Under the pieces are notes generated by a model that had not been told where the DNA came from, did not search any database, and saw only the letters and a program-made list of their open reading frames with translations. The translations under genes and the position numbers were made by a program. Shown here in pieces: positions 53,267 to 63,296 of a stretch of 64,000 bases of DNA. Position 1 is the stretch's first letter, and each line of letters opens with the position of its first letter. Where the stretch lies: contig CAJVWU010000003.1 of the NCBI GenBank assembly GCA_913009755.1, positions 1-64,000 on the forward strand, given 5' to 3'. Source of the stretch: an uncultured Bacteroidia bacterium. GTDB lineage: Bacteria; Bacteroidota; Bacteroidia; Bacteroidales; F082.

Positions 53267-55066
53267 TTATTCTATATTCCATTTTTCCTGAACCTCCCAG
53301 TTAGCCCTTATTGTTACTTTTTTCGGAAAAAACGTTACGCTTTCGGGTTCTATTTTATAAATATAATTCCCGCTGTCCCATTTCCGGTTGCCATTTGTAT
53401 CGAAGATCAATTTCAGGACATATTCACCCGGCGTTAGATATTGAAAAGTAACGGTTGTATCGGATGAAAAATAAACTTCCCTTAAAACTTTCTCTTTTTC
53501 GGTCATCAACTGCAAAATATAGCTCATCGGATAGACAGGTGTCAAATCCAGAACGAATACACCATAATCACGCAATGATTTGGTCCCGAAACTAATGGTT
53601 TTCTTTTTATTGAACAGCCCGTTCCAGTCAATCACCGAGGAGTCGGGAAGGACAATTGCATAATGCGTATCCTCTTTAAGTTTCAGCGGAAAAACGATTT
53701 TGCGGTGGAGCGAATCGGCAAAATAGAATTTAGGGCTATAGGTAGAATCCTTTCCTGAAACCAACAATATGGAATCACTGATCACTTTTACAACCGGCTG
53801 GTCAAATACAAGTTCCGGATTTTTATCCAGCCGCAGATTATTGTTTTTGATGTTATTTTTAAATCCCAGATATTCTTTTCTGACTTCTTCATTTTTTTTT
53901 CTTTTGTTACGTGCACCTCTAAGTATGGCCTGCCGTGGAATCAGGCTCTGAGAAAGAAGGTCAAGCGTGTCAGCACCATGCATCACCAACAGATCAAGGG
54001 TGTCCACCGGAAGGTTTTTAACAAACCAGGTAACGGTATCCTTTCCGGCAGAAATTTCGGCAACATGCCAGAGGGTATCTTCCGAAAAATTAAGCGCTTC
54101 TATGGTAACGCCTTCTATTGGACGGGAAAACGCAAACCGAAGGGTATTTCTTCTTAACAATTTGGCATTAAGCAATTTTTGTGTGCTGTCGGTTTCGTTA
54201 AATAAAAATAAATCGTAATAGGTCACTTGCGACTCATATTGTTTTAGCGAATCCTGATAAAGTGAGTCAGCCAGCGATTGGGGGTTTTTCAGAAAACCGG
54301 AATCGGGAACAAAAACCGAACTGTCCGATATCATTGTGTCAGCTTTCATGGGTTCCTGATATTGCGGCATGATCAACGAATCAAGAAAAGCAATTTCTTC
54401 TCCCGGCTGGTCGTAAATATAATTGGAATTCAGGTCTTTCAGGGCAAAGATCAAATAAGGTTCGTCAGCCAGCCCGTTCAACATAAAATGGCCGTTGGCA
54501 TCCGTCTTACCCAAATAAAAAGGTTGTACCCTGAAAGGCATTGAGTCAAGCGGTATGGTGTCATTATCGTCTTTGTAAAGCATAACAGATACATCTTCCA
54601 CAGGTTTTAAGTCGAACGCATTGACGACAGTTCCGCTGATGTTCATCGAATCCACTCTGTCGCCGGTTGAAAAGATGTAAGTATAGTTGAGTAAAGGATT
54701 CTTCTCGGTAAGGTCGGTAATGGCATCTGAAAAGTTAACCGAATAAGTGGTATTGGGTTTCAACCCATCCTTAAACTTAATCATTAAAGACTTGCCTCTT
54801 AGTTTAAATTCGGGCAGTGTTTTCATGGGTGGCGAAATAAGGACTTTCTGGTTAATGTTGTCCAACTGGATAAACTCATCAAAAGTGAGGGTAAATTTAT
54901 CCGAATTAAAATGTGCACTTCCGTTTTCAGGTTCCGTTTCAAGAACAACCGGAGGAGAGATGTCTTTCGGCCCGCCACTTGGCATTACCTCATGGGCACA
55001 TTCGTAAATGATAAAAACAACAAAAACAAAGAAGATTATTTTCACTAATCCCCGCATACCCATCAA
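53267..55066 (-). CDS. Ig-like (Big_5) domain lipoprotein
   Basis: The 599-residue protein has a signal peptide with a lipobox-like IIYECAHE at its end. It then has an SbsA-type Ig domain (PPVVLETEPENGSAHFNSDK, LTFDEFIQLDN, LKPNTTYSVNFSDAITDL), typical of Bacteroidota Ig-like lipoproteins with an N-terminal Big_5 domain. The middle (residues 140-220) holds a carboxypeptidase-like beta-sandwich (NISGTVVNAFDLKPVEDVSV, TDANGHFMLNGLADEPYLIF). The C-terminal part has a further beta-rich domain. It is presumably on the cell surface and may be an adhesion or anchoring protein. It faces the arsR gene convergently, with 6 bp between the stops. Confidence 0.78.
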   Translation of the reverse strand: MMGMRGLVKIIFFVFVVFIIYECAHEVMPSGGPKDISPPVVLETEPENGSAHFNSDKFTLTFDEFIQLDNINQKVLISPPMKTLPEFKLRGKSLMIKFKDGLKPNTTYSVNFSDAITDLTEKNPLLNYTYIFSTGDRVDSMNISGTVVNAFDLKPVEDVSVMLYKDDNDTIPLDSMPFRVQPFYLGKTDANGHFMLNGLADEPYLIFALKDLNSNYIYDQPGEEIAFLDSLIMPQYQEPMKADTMISDSSVFVPDSGFLKNPQSLADSLYQDSLKQYESQVTYYDLFLFNETDSTQKLLNAKLLRRNTLRFAFSRPIEGVTIEALNFSEDTLWHVAEISAGKDTVTWFVKNLPVDTLDLLVMHGADTLDLLSQSLIPRQAILRGARNKRKKNEEVRKEYLGFKNNIKNNNLRLDKNPELVFDQPVVKVISDSILLVSGKDSTYSPKFYFADSLHRKIVFPLKLKEDTHYAIVLPDSSVIDWNGLFNKKKTISFGTKSLRDYGVFVLDLTPVYPMSYILQLMTEKEKVLREVYFSSDTTVTFQYLTPGEYVLKLIFDTNGNRKWDSGNYIYKIEPESVTFFPKKVTIRANWEVQEKWNIE

Positions 55067-55196
55067 TTAAATTTAAACCGGTGTTGATCAAACAGGAAAT
55101 TTTTCATCTCCACAACCCTAACCAAATTCATTTTCATCCTTGTCTGTTCCGCCAAAGCATTTAAACTACAAAGATGCAAAATAATACGGTCTTGCA

Positions 55197-55808
55197 TCAC
55201 ACATCAAGCGTTTTGAAACCAAAACCCAGGTTTGAAAAATATTCAAGAAAACGGGGCAGGGCATATAACATATTGCCGGCTGCTTTTTCACTATCGTGAA
55301 AAACGATAATAGACCCGGGCTTGCTATATTTCACGGCATATTCGTAACATTGTCCGGGGGTGGTTTTCGGATGAAAATCATAGGTCAGCACCGACCACAT
55401 TACAATTCGGTAATTGATCTTCAGATAACCAATCTGCAAATAAGTGATCCGTCCGTAAGGCGGCCTGAACAAATGCGAATCCACCAGCCCGGCACACTGG
55501 TCCACGTTATCCAGATAGTTGTGGTTAGTTGTCCGCCAGCCGTTAAGATGGTTATAACCGTGATTTCCGGTTTTGTGGCCTTTTTTAAGAATTGCCTGGT
55601 AAGTGTCGGGATATTTCACGACATTTTCGCCCACGCAAAAAAAAGTAGCTTTTGCATGGTACTCATCCAGTATCTGAAGCACCCGGGTCGTAATCTCCGG
55701 ATGGGGGCCATCGTCAAATGTCAGGAACATCACTTTTTCAGTGGTTTTAATTTCCCAGATCAATTGAGGGAACAACAATTTTCCTAACCCCGGCCTGACG
55801 AATTTCAT
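55197..55808 (-). CDS. Polysaccharide deacetylase (NodB/CE4 domain)
   Basis: CE4 deacetylases remove acetyl groups from chitin, peptidoglycan or other glycans using a metal. The 203-residue protein begins MKFVRPGLGKLLFPQLIWEI, then has the catalytic TFDDGPHPEIT (Asp pair), the metal-binding NHGYNH (His-x3-His), RPPYGR and the final HDSEKAAGN motif, all intact. The ATG at 55,808 is used because the earlier frame overlaps the divergent gpmA. There is no signal peptide apparent after this start. A likely role is in cell-wall or surface-glycan modification. Confidence 0.85.
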   Translation of the reverse strand: MKFVRPGLGKLLFPQLIWEIKTTEKVMFLTFDDGPHPEITTRVLQILDEYHAKATFFCVGENVVKYPDTYQAILKKGHKTGNHGYNHLNGWRTTNHNYLDNVDQCAGLVDSHLFRPPYGRITYLQIGYLKINYRIVMWSVLTYDFHPKTTPGQCYEYAVKYSKPGSIIVFHDSEKAAGNMLYALPRFLEYFSNLGFGFKTLDV

Positions 55809-55852
55809 GAGAACAAAAATAATATAGTCTCCCGTTACAAGATTACTTTTTT

Positions 55853-55860
55853 TATTTTTG
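55853..55860 (+). promoter_or_regulatory. Bacteroidota -7 box upstream of gpmA
   Basis: TATTTTTG fits TAnnTTTG, 18 bp before the ATG at 55,879. A -33 TTG is not evident. Confidence 0.45.
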
Positions 55861-55878
55861 CTCAAAATCTTTTGAATC

Positions 55879-56625
55879 ATGAAACGACTTGTATTGTTAA
55901 GACATGGGGAAAGCCAGTGGAACAAAGAAAACCGTTTTACCGGATGGACTGACGTCCCCCTTTCGGACAAGGGTGTTGAAGAAGCCATCCGTTCCGGAAA
56001 AACACTAAAAGAAAAAGGTTTTCATTTTAAGATGACCTATACTTCATATCTAAACAGGGCCATTAAAACATTATGGCTTGCACTGGAAGAAATGGATATG
56101 ATGTGGTTGCCGGTTAAAAAAAGCTGGCGACTGAATGAAAAACATTATGGCATGTTGCAGGGGCTTAATAAGACGGAAACAGCCGAAAAATATGGTGCCG
56201 ACAAGGTACAGCTCTGGCGCCGGAGTTTTGACACACCGCCCCAACCGCTGGCCCCGGACGATGAGCGGAACCCAAAATTTGACCCCCGCTATGCTGAACT
56301 AACACCCGAAGAAATCCCGTTGACCGAATCGCTGAAAGAAGTTATCGAAAGGTTTGTGCCCTATTGGGAAAACGAAATAGAACCCACACTGAAAGAACAA
56401 AATGAAGTTTTGATCTCTGCCCACGGCAACAGTTTAAGGGCCCTGGTGATGTACCTGAAAAATATGAGCAAAGAAGAAATTGTAAAATTCAATATCCCTA
56501 CCGGTATCCCTTACGTGTTTGAATTTGACGATGACATGAACCTGCAAAAAGATTATTTTATCGGTGACCCGGAAGAGATTAAAAAATTGATGGAACAAGT
56601 GGCAAACCAGACAAAACAAAAATAA
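55879..56625 (+). CDS. gpmA: 2,3-bisphosphoglycerate-dependent phosphoglycerate mutase
   Basis: GpmA interconverts 3- and 2-phosphoglycerate in glycolysis. The 248-residue protein has the phosphohistidine motif [19 protein letters not shown] at the start, the [12 protein letters not shown] segment, and the second His in [14 protein letters not shown]. All are canonical for the dPGM family. It is divergent from the deacetylase gene, and the next gene starts on its last base, so it is co-transcribed with the phosphatase. Confidence 0.95.
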   Translation: MKRLVLLRHGESQWNKENRFTGWTDVPLSDKGVEEAIRSGKTLKEKGFHFKMTYTSYLNRAIKTLWLALEEMDMMWLPVKKSWRLNEKHYGMLQGLNKTETAEKYGADKVQLWRRSFDTPPQPLAPDDERNPKFDPRYAELTPEEIPLTESLKEVIERFVPYWENEIEPTLKEQNEVLISAHGNSLRALVMYLKNMSKEEIVKFNIPTGIPYVFEFDDDMNLQKDYFIGDPEEIKKLMEQVANQTKQK

Positions 56626-57374
56626 TGGATAAAATTTGGGTCATCCCCGATACTCATGGCTGTGTATTAACCCTGAAAATCCTGATTGAAAATCAGATTG
56701 AACCGGACAAAAAAGACAAGCTGATCTTCGTTGGCGACTATATTGACCGTGGCCCCGACAGCAAAGGGGTGATTGATTACATCATGAACATGGAAAAACA
56801 GGGATATGATATTATTACCCTGATGGGCAATCACGAAGATTATTGCATAACAGCCTGGGAAGACGACCAGGATGCGAAAAGCTTTCTCGGAATAAGGCCC
56901 AAAACCAAAACACAAAAAGAGTGGGAGATGTATGGGGGAGTCCAGACCCTTGAGAGTTTTGGGGTTGACCGGCCCAGGGATATCCCCATGGTGTATATTG
57001 ATTGGATGAAAAAGCTGGAATATTATGTTGAAGTCAGTGATTTCATCATTGTGCACGCCGGTTTTAACTTTGACCTGGAAGACCCTTTTGAGGACAGGTT
57101 TTCCATGATCTGGATCAGGGAATTTACCACTGACCTGAAAAAAATAAACAACAAAACCATTATTCACGGCCACGTCCCCGTTAACCTGGAATATATTGAT
57201 ATGGCCATTAAAGCCAAAGGCCCGCGTGTAATTGATATTGACAATGGCATTTATTTCATCAATATGCCGGGCTATGGAAACCTGGTGGCCCTTGAACTGA
57301 CAAAAATGGAATATGCAGTTCAATCGGTAATGGACGAAGTTACATTCAACAATAAAAATACCTGGAGACGGTAA
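56625..57374 (+). CDS. PPP-family metallophosphoesterase
   Basis: The 249-residue protein has the calcineurin-like phosphoesterase motifs in order: PDTHGC at residues about 8-13, GDYIDRGPDSKG, GNHEDY near residue 66, then VHAGFNF and IIHGHVP. These are the metal ligands of serine/threonine phosphatases and Ap4A hydrolases. The substrate is uncertain (protein or bis-nucleosyl tetraphosphate). It overlaps the gpmA stop by one base. Length is typical of the small bacterial PrpA/ApaH-like group. Confidence 0.88.
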   Translation: MDKIWVIPDTHGCVLTLKILIENQIEPDKKDKLIFVGDYIDRGPDSKGVIDYIMNMEKQGYDIITLMGNHEDYCITAWEDDQDAKSFLGIRPKTKTQKEWEMYGGVQTLESFGVDRPRDIPMVYIDWMKKLEYYVEVSDFIIVHAGFNFDLEDPFEDRFSMIWIREFTTDLKKINNKTIIHGHVPVNLEYIDMAIKAKGPRVIDIDNGIYFINMPGYGNLVALELTKMEYAVQSVMDEVTFNNKNTWRR

Positions 57375-57556
57375 AAAAATCCGGTTACCCGTTCCCTTTG
57401 CTTTTAACAAAAAACCTGAAGTGCTTGTCTTCATAACGGGACACTGAATATCAATGGCTTGATGATAAATATTGCAGGCGAATATCCTTTTTATAAATAA
57501 ATTTTGGGTGAAAACAGGATTTTTGGGACAAAACTTTATAAGCTTTCTTTAATTGT

Positions 57557-57564
57557 TAAATTTG
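57557..57564 (+). promoter_or_regulatory. Bacteroidota -7 box upstream of first ClC gene
   Basis: TAAATTTG fits TAnnTTTG and lies 8 bp from the ATG at 57,572. A -33 TTG is about 31 bp upstream, longer than the usual spacing. Confidence 0.4.
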
Positions 57565-57571
57565 CGCCGCG

Positions 57572-59347
57572 ATGAAAAGGAGCAAAAAAATAATATTTCG
57601 GTTATTACATTGGTTGCGTAAAATGCCTTCCAGGCAACTGATGATCATTTTGAGTGTGATTGTGGGTTTCCTTGCGGGAATTGTTGCGGTCATCATCAGG
57701 GGGCTGGTTGTATGGATAGAACATTTGCTGACTTCGGGTTTCGTGATTGATTATTCCAACTATCTGTATGTTGTCTATCCGACAGTAGGTGTTTTGCTGA
57801 CCGTTGTTTTTATTAAATTTTTGTTGCGTCAGCCTGTCCGCGACGGTGTTCCCAGTGTTTTATACGCTATTTCAAGGCAACACGGCCTGATTAAACCGCA
57901 CAATACTTATTCTTCTATAATCACCAGTACGCTGACAGTTGCTTTTGGCGGTTCGGTCGGCCTCGAAGGACCCACGGTAATTACGGGAGCTGCCATCGGT
58001 TCAAACATCGGCAGGGTGTTGGGCTTAAATTACAAGCAAACGGTAGCCTTGTTGGGAATGGCCAGCGCCGCTGCCATGTCAGCCATTTTTAAAGCACCCA
58101 TTGCCGCCATTGTTTTTGCCCTTGAAGTGATTCTGTTTGATATGACTATGACGGCTCTTGTACCTTTGTTAATCGCTTCTATCGTTGCCGTTTTGACCAC
58201 TTATTTCTTCCAGGGTTTGGATGTTCTTTACCCCATGAAAGGAATCAGCATTTTCAAACTTTACGAAACACCTTATTATATCGGGCTGGGGGTTTTTACG
58301 GCTTTTATCTCTGCTTATTTCATCAAATTCTACGTATGGTCCGGTAAATTGTTTGACCGCCTTCATGGATGGTTCCCTAAATTCTTGCTTGGGGTTTCTA
58401 CGCTGGGGTTGATCATTTTCATGCTTCCTTCGTTATATGGTGAAGGTTACGGCGCCCTTAACAAAGCTATGGAGGGGGATTTAAGTTTTATATTCGACAA
58501 CAGCCTTTTTTACTTTTACAATGGCAAAATGGGTATCACACTGTTGTTGTTACTCGCCATCATTTTGTTTAAAGTTGTGGCAACCTCTTTTACATTCAGG
58601 GGTGGAGGGATTGGCGGAGTGTTTGCTCCTACCCTGTTCATCGGTACGATGTCGGGGCTGTTTTTTGTTACGGTAATCAACCATTATGGAATGACTGACC
58701 TGCCTGTGAGCAACTTTGCCATGGTCGGCATGGCCGGGATGCTTGCCGGGGTGATCCATGCCCCGCTCACTGCCATTTTCCTCATTGCAGAAGTTACAGG
58801 GGGCTACGAATTATTTCTCCCCATCATGCTTGTTGCCACCACCTCATACTCTTTAACCCGTTTAATGTCGCCACGGTCAATTTATACCATTCAGTTAAAC
58901 AAGCGAGGTGATATGCTCACCCACAATAAAGACAAATCGCTGCTATCGCTGATGGATATCAGGGACCAGATTGAAACAGATTTTGCAAAAGTGCATATTG
59001 ATGCTACCCTGGGCGACCTGGTCAAGATTATTGCCGATTCTCACCGGAACATTTTCCCTGTTGTTGATGATGAAAACACTTTTTACGGTTTTATCATTCT
59101 CGATCAGATTCGTCATACGATGTTCCAGCCCGAACTCTACCAAACAACAATGGTAAAAAGCCTGATGATGAAACCTACAAACGTAGTAAATATTGACGAT
59201 GACATGGAAACGGTAGCCCAAAAGTTCCAGCACTCGGGAAAATATAACCTGGTGGTGCTGGATGGCGACAAATATGTGGGATTTGTTTCCCGCGCCAATG
59301 TTTTTTCCCACTACCGCGACCTGCTGAAAGATTTTTCGGAAGAATGA
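57572..59347 (+). CDS. ClC-family chloride channel/transporter with CBS pair (first copy)
   Basis: ClC proteins move chloride, often in exchange for protons. The 591-residue protein has about ten to twelve membrane helices (residues 20-430). The gating-glutamate segment is GGSVGLEGPTVITGAAIG and the pore-lining GGGIGGVFAPTLFIG is present. The selectivity-loop region reads DGVPSVLYAI, so the usual SGIP is a variant. The C-terminal 150 residues hold two CBS domains (NIFPVVDDENTFYGF, YNLVVLDGDKYVGFVSRANVF), which often bind nucleotides and regulate gating. A paralogue follows 339 bp later. Confidence 0.93.
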   Translation: MKRSKKIIFRLLHWLRKMPSRQLMIILSVIVGFLAGIVAVIIRGLVVWIEHLLTSGFVIDYSNYLYVVYPTVGVLLTVVFIKFLLRQPVRDGVPSVLYAISRQHGLIKPHNTYSSIITSTLTVAFGGSVGLEGPTVITGAAIGSNIGRVLGLNYKQTVALLGMASAAAMSAIFKAPIAAIVFALEVILFDMTMTALVPLLIASIVAVLTTYFFQGLDVLYPMKGISIFKLYETPYYIGLGVFTAFISAYFIKFYVWSGKLFDRLHGWFPKFLLGVSTLGLIIFMLPSLYGEGYGALNKAMEGDLSFIFDNSLFYFYNGKMGITLLLLLAIILFKVVATSFTFRGGGIGGVFAPTLFIGTMSGLFFVTVINHYGMTDLPVSNFAMVGMAGMLAGVIHAPLTAIFLIAEVTGGYELFLPIMLVATTSYSLTRLMSPRSIYTIQLNKRGDMLTHNKDKSLLSLMDIRDQIETDFAKVHIDATLGDLVKIIADSHRNIFPVVDDENTFYGFIILDQIRHTMFQPELYQTTMVKSLMMKPTNVVNIDDDMETVAQKFQHSGKYNLVVLDGDKYVGFVSRANVFSHYRDLLKDFSEE

Positions 59348-59686
59348 TCCCGGCCCGCTGTGTGGGCTTTTGTACTTAGCAGACTGGAAAGAACCATCCC
59401 CCTCCGTTGATATCCCCACCAACGGATTTGTATTTGAAGAAGCTACTTGTCTGCTTTGTTTTTCCGGTTGGCAGGGACACCAGGGGGGGCGGAAAGTAAC
59501 CTTTTCACAAGTTCCGTGAACGCAGGGAGGCCTAAGTAATACTTTTCATATCTATCCGTTTTATCCTACTTTTGCCGAACATTTTTTAACCCAAACGGCG
59601 AATCACAAGGAGTTCAAAAAAAAAACCTGATCTTCAAATGTTGCGGTGGTGAAAAAAGGAATACAATCAACAATTAAATAATTGAA
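59348..59686. other. Spacer between ClC genes with palindrome
   Basis: No gene is supported in the 339-bp gap. It holds TCCGTTG / CAACGGA at 59,403-59,426, a diverged relative of the 22,620 palindrome, and a -7 box TACTTTTG at 59,567-59,574, 112 bp upstream of the second ClC gene. Confidence 0.5.
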
Positions 59687-61459
59687 ATGCCTGGCTTTCA
59701 GGATTTGCTCCATCGAAGGATAACCATTAAATCTTCCAAACAAAGAAGGCTTGTCCTGGCATTAAGCCTCATTATCGGTATCCTCAGCGGCCTTGCTGCT
59801 GTGTTGTTAAAAAATACGGTTCATCATGCTACCGATTTCATCATGCACGGTTTTGATTTTACCGAAGGCAATTACCTGTATCTTATATTCCCCCTGATCG
59901 GCATCGGGTTGACGGTTTTATTCAGCCTGTATATTGTTAAAGACAACATCAGCCATGGTGTGGCACGTATTCTTTATGCCATTTCAAGAAGGAATGGCAA
60001 GATAGATGCCCATAACATGTATTCCTCCATGATTGGCAGTACGTTTACCATTGGCTTTGGCGGATCAATGGGGCTTGAGGCCCCCATAGTGCTCACCGGA
60101 AGTGCGTTGGGCTCATACCTCGGGCGGCGGTTTCACCTGGATCATAAAACCATTAACATCCTGATTGGTGCCGGTGCCACCGGAGCATTGGCGGGTATTT
60201 TCAAAGCCCCCATCGCAGCCGTCGTTTTTTCCCTCGAAGTGCTGATGCTCGACCTGACCATGATCACTTTAATCCCTTTGTTGATCTCGTCTGCCACGGC
60301 AGCCACCATTGCCTTTTTTTTTATGGGCCCCCGGGTCATGTTTTCGTTTGAACTGATTGACCCTTTTTATTTAAAACACCTGCCCTGGTATATTTTACTC
60401 GGTGTTTTTACCGGTTTGATCTCTTTGTATTTTACACGGGCAACACTCTCCATCGAATCGGGGATGGGAAAGTTAAAACACAGGTGGCAAAAATGGCTTA
60501 TCGGTGCAATACCCCTCGGCATTATGATTTATGTGTTTCCTGCCCTTTACGGTGAAGGATACCAGTTTATGTATGACCTGGTTGACCAGAAAGTGACAGG
60601 GCTTGTCAATGAGACCTTGTTTAACGGGTTTGACAGTATTTGGTACCTCATTCTTTTTCTGGGATTGATTATGGTGTTTAAAGTCGTTGCCATGGCCCTC
60701 ACCGGTGGAAGTGGTGGCGTTGGGGGAATATTTGCCCCTTCCCTTTTTGTGGGAAGTATCGGGGGAGTGTTTTTTAGTAAACTGATAAACCAGTTGTGGC
60801 CTTTTGCCGATGTCCCCGAAAAAAATATGGCCCTCGTTGGCATGGCCGGGGTGATGGCCGGGGTGATGCAGGCCCCGCTAACCGGTGTTTTCCTGATTGC
60901 CGAAAGCACCGGTGGCTATGAACTGTTTACCCCGCTGATCTTTACTGCGGTTATCTCGTATCTGACAGTCATGCTGTTTGAGCAACATGGTATTTATACC
61001 AAACGCCTTGCCGAGCGCGGTGAGCTGATGACCCACGACAAAGACCGTAATGTCCTGCAAATGATGAAGGTGGACCGGCTGATAGAAACTAATTTCAGGA
61101 AGGTGGACCTCAGCGCCACCATGCGTGAATTTACCAAAGAAGTTGCCAAATCGCAAAGAAATGTATTTCCGGTTGTGGACAAGGACAACAACTTTTACGG
61201 TGTGATTTTCATCAATGATATCCGCAACATCATTTTCAATACCGAACTTTGGGATGCTACCATGGTCAGGGACCTGATGTTTATGCCCGATACTTTTGTT
61301 GATCCGGATGAGTCAATGGAATCGGTTGCTGCCAAATTTCAGGAAACGGACCATTACAACCTGCCGGTGATCAAAGACGGAAAATATCTCGGTTTTGTAT
61401 CAAGGGCACAGGTTTTTTCCACTTACCGTAAATTGCTCAGGGAATTTTCAGATGAATAG
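59687..61459 (+). CDS. ClC-family chloride channel/transporter with CBS pair (second copy)
   Basis: The 590-residue paralogue of the gene at 57,572 has the same order of features: membrane core, GGSMGLEAPIVLTGSALG with the conserved Glu, GGSGGVGGIFAPSLFVG, and two CBS domains (RNVFPVVDKDNNFYGVIFIN; YNLPVIKDGKYLGFVSRAQVF). The selectivity loop reads SHGVARILYAISRR, losing the Pro seen in the first copy. Sequence is clearly diverged, so a recent duplication is unlikely. It has its own -7 box 112 bp upstream. Its ion selectivity and transport mode are not evident. Confidence 0.93.
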   Translation: MPGFQDLLHRRITIKSSKQRRLVLALSLIIGILSGLAAVLLKNTVHHATDFIMHGFDFTEGNYLYLIFPLIGIGLTVLFSLYIVKDNISHGVARILYAISRRNGKIDAHNMYSSMIGSTFTIGFGGSMGLEAPIVLTGSALGSYLGRRFHLDHKTINILIGAGATGALAGIFKAPIAAVVFSLEVLMLDLTMITLIPLLISSATAATIAFFFMGPRVMFSFELIDPFYLKHLPWYILLGVFTGLISLYFTRATLSIESGMGKLKHRWQKWLIGAIPLGIMIYVFPALYGEGYQFMYDLVDQKVTGLVNETLFNGFDSIWYLILFLGLIMVFKVVAMALTGGSGGVGGIFAPSLFVGSIGGVFFSKLINQLWPFADVPEKNMALVGMAGVMAGVMQAPLTGVFLIAESTGGYELFTPLIFTAVISYLTVMLFEQHGIYTKRLAERGELMTHDKDRNVLQMMKVDRLIETNFRKVDLSATMREFTKEVAKSQRNVFPVVDKDNNFYGVIFINDIRNIIFNTELWDATMVRDLMFMPDTFVDPDESMESVAAKFQETDHYNLPVIKDGKYLGFVSRAQVFSTYRKLLREFSDE

Positions 61460-61725
61460 AGTCGAAAGCAGCAGCCTGCCCGGATATTGCAAAGCAAAAA
61501 CGGGTCTTCAGTCAATGTTAAGTATTTGATCTAATTGTTAGAAATCTTATATTATGGATTTGTTTAGTTCAACATGCCATGACTTTATCCAGATGGCTGT
61601 CGGTAAAGTAACTGATATGACCCACTTTATCATTTTTTATTTTTTATTCGATATTTTTTATTCAATTCCTGACTAATTGCTGTCTTTCTTTGTTGGTGTC
61701 CTCACCAATAACCCTGATTTGTACT
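61460..61725. other. AT-rich spacer with repeat
   Basis: No gene is supported. A copy of the GTTGGTGTCCTCACCAAC palindrome (last base changed) is at 61,692-61,709. Confidence 0.5.
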
Positions 61726-63204
61726 TTATTGCTTCACCCACTTCCCGCTTTCGTGCAGTCCGTCATCGGATGTTATCCGGTAAATGTAGGTTCCCGGTTT
61801 AAGAAAAGCAGTGCTAACCTTACTGTACCTGCCATTTATTTTTTGCTGCAACAATTCTTTCCCGTTCATGTCGAAAAGACGGAACAAAGATTCGGAGTAT
61901 TGGGCTGCCACCCTCACCCTGATTTCGTTGGTTCCGGGATTGGGAAAAACCAGGGCTTCGTGCATTTTTATTGCCGGTTTTTCTTCATTGCCTACAAGCA
62001 GGCCTTCACTGTTCAGTTTAATAACATAGATATCCCTTTGATAAGCATTTGTATGAAGATAATCATACTTATATCCGACTGCAATACAACCGCCATCTGA
62101 GGTAGCTATCAATCTATCCATGGCATAATAAGCATCGCCCCCGTAAAACCGTTCCCACCTTATATTTAGCATACTGTCGGTTTGATAAATATAAAACCAA
62201 CTCGGCACATTGGCAAATAGAGCTACCCAATTTGTAGTGCCTCCCATAAATATGGAATCCTTGTTGTTGAAGTCAAGCCCTCCATAATAAGCCGGGAGAT
62301 CTATTGTGTCGAGGGTCCCCCACCAGTTAAACAGGTTTTTATCAGGGTTGTCAGGGTCATAGTACAACTGGTGCATAAAAGCCACATCATCATCCGCTCC
62401 GCCATTCCATTCGCCGGTAATGTAAAAGGTGGAATCGCTGTCCCATTTTACCCCGAAGGGGTCACTCAGATCATGAGGCACCATCTTTTCTGAAAGGACA
62501 TTAAAAGCACTATCAAAAAAATAATATTTGGGAGTATATCCGTTAAAACCGTGCAACAGGCACCAATAATTGCCATTGGGCAGCACTTTTAAGTCCTGTC
62601 CGTTAGCAATGGAATCAAGCCAATATACCGTAGTTAAACTGTCGAGTGAATGTGAAAATTCATGGATGAACATACGGGGAGAAAAATAGTATGCTGTGTC
62701 GAGCATGGACCCAATCACAGCCATCCGGTTTTCAGAAATCGTTTTTACATAACCGTTGAGATAGGAATAATTTGAAATTAAATGATGTATGACGGTATCA
62801 ATGGGATTTAAATCCATATCGGTAACATAGAATACCAAAGAGGTGTTTAAAAATTCGCCAAATATTGTATCTGTCCTGAAACCGGCAAAAACAAGAGAGT
62901 CGGAGTAACCGGGCAATACTTTACTAAAAACCAATCTTTGCTTATTATCAATTATTGTCGCACTGTCAATAAATGCGCCTTCATCGCTAATCCTAAGAAT
63001 AAACCCGTTATCGTTATAAGATCCCGGATTCTTTTGGGCACCGCAAATGATATATGATCCATTGGCCGTATCTTCAATGATATCAAGAGCAACTTCGTCT
63101 TTTAGGGTAGCAAATAAATATTCGAATGTGGTAGTTTGGCCAAAAAGATTAATCGTCAAAAAAAGAATACTCAATAAAAATATTGATTTGAAAATGGTTT
63201 TCAT
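61726..63204 (-). CDS. Secreted protein with T9SS C-terminal sorting domain
   Basis: The 492-residue protein has a signal peptide (IFKSIFLLSILFLTINLFGQ). Its body has repeats of a propeller or beta-sheet type (SYIICGAQKNPGSYNDNGF, GGCIAVGYKYDYLHTN). The end is a T9SS sorting domain: ALVFPNPGTNEIRVRV, RLFDMNGKELLQQK, then TAFLKPGTYIYRI and SGKWVKQ. It would be exported through the T9SS encoded at 29.6-35.4 kb. The repeats resemble those of secreted proteins that report time or use status, but no function is known. It is 92 bp downstream of the edge ORF and on the same strand. Confidence 0.85.
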   Translation of the reverse strand: MKTIFKSIFLLSILFLTINLFGQTTTFEYLFATLKDEVALDIIEDTANGSYIICGAQKNPGSYNDNGFILRISDEGAFIDSATIIDNKQRLVFSKVLPGYSDSLVFAGFRTDTIFGEFLNTSLVFYVTDMDLNPIDTVIHHLISNYSYLNGYVKTISENRMAVIGSMLDTAYYFSPRMFIHEFSHSLDSLTTVYWLDSIANGQDLKVLPNGNYWCLLHGFNGYTPKYYFFDSAFNVLSEKMVPHDLSDPFGVKWDSDSTFYITGEWNGGADDDVAFMHQLYYDPDNPDKNLFNWWGTLDTIDLPAYYGGLDFNNKDSIFMGGTTNWVALFANVPSWFYIYQTDSMLNIRWERFYGGDAYYAMDRLIATSDGGCIAVGYKYDYLHTNAYQRDIYVIKLNSEGLLVGNEEKPAIKMHEALVFPNPGTNEIRVRVAAQYSESLFRLFDMNGKELLQQKINGRYSKVSTAFLKPGTYIYRITSDDGLHESGKWVKQ

Positions 63205-63255
63205 TTTAGGTAAGGTTTATTAAAAATAACAGGTATAGTTTATAAAATAACAAGT

Positions 63256-63290
63256 AAAGTTCCCTGCATAACTGTTATGCAGGGAACTTT
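63256..63290. terminator. Perfect 16-bp hairpin between two minus-strand genes
   Basis: AAAGTTCCCTGCATAA (63,256-63,271) and TTATGCAGGGAACTTT (63,275-63,290) are perfectly complementary with a CTG loop. It begins 7 bp from the stop of the edge ORF and is the likely terminator of that gene. Confidence 0.75.
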
Positions 63291-63296
63291 AAAAAA

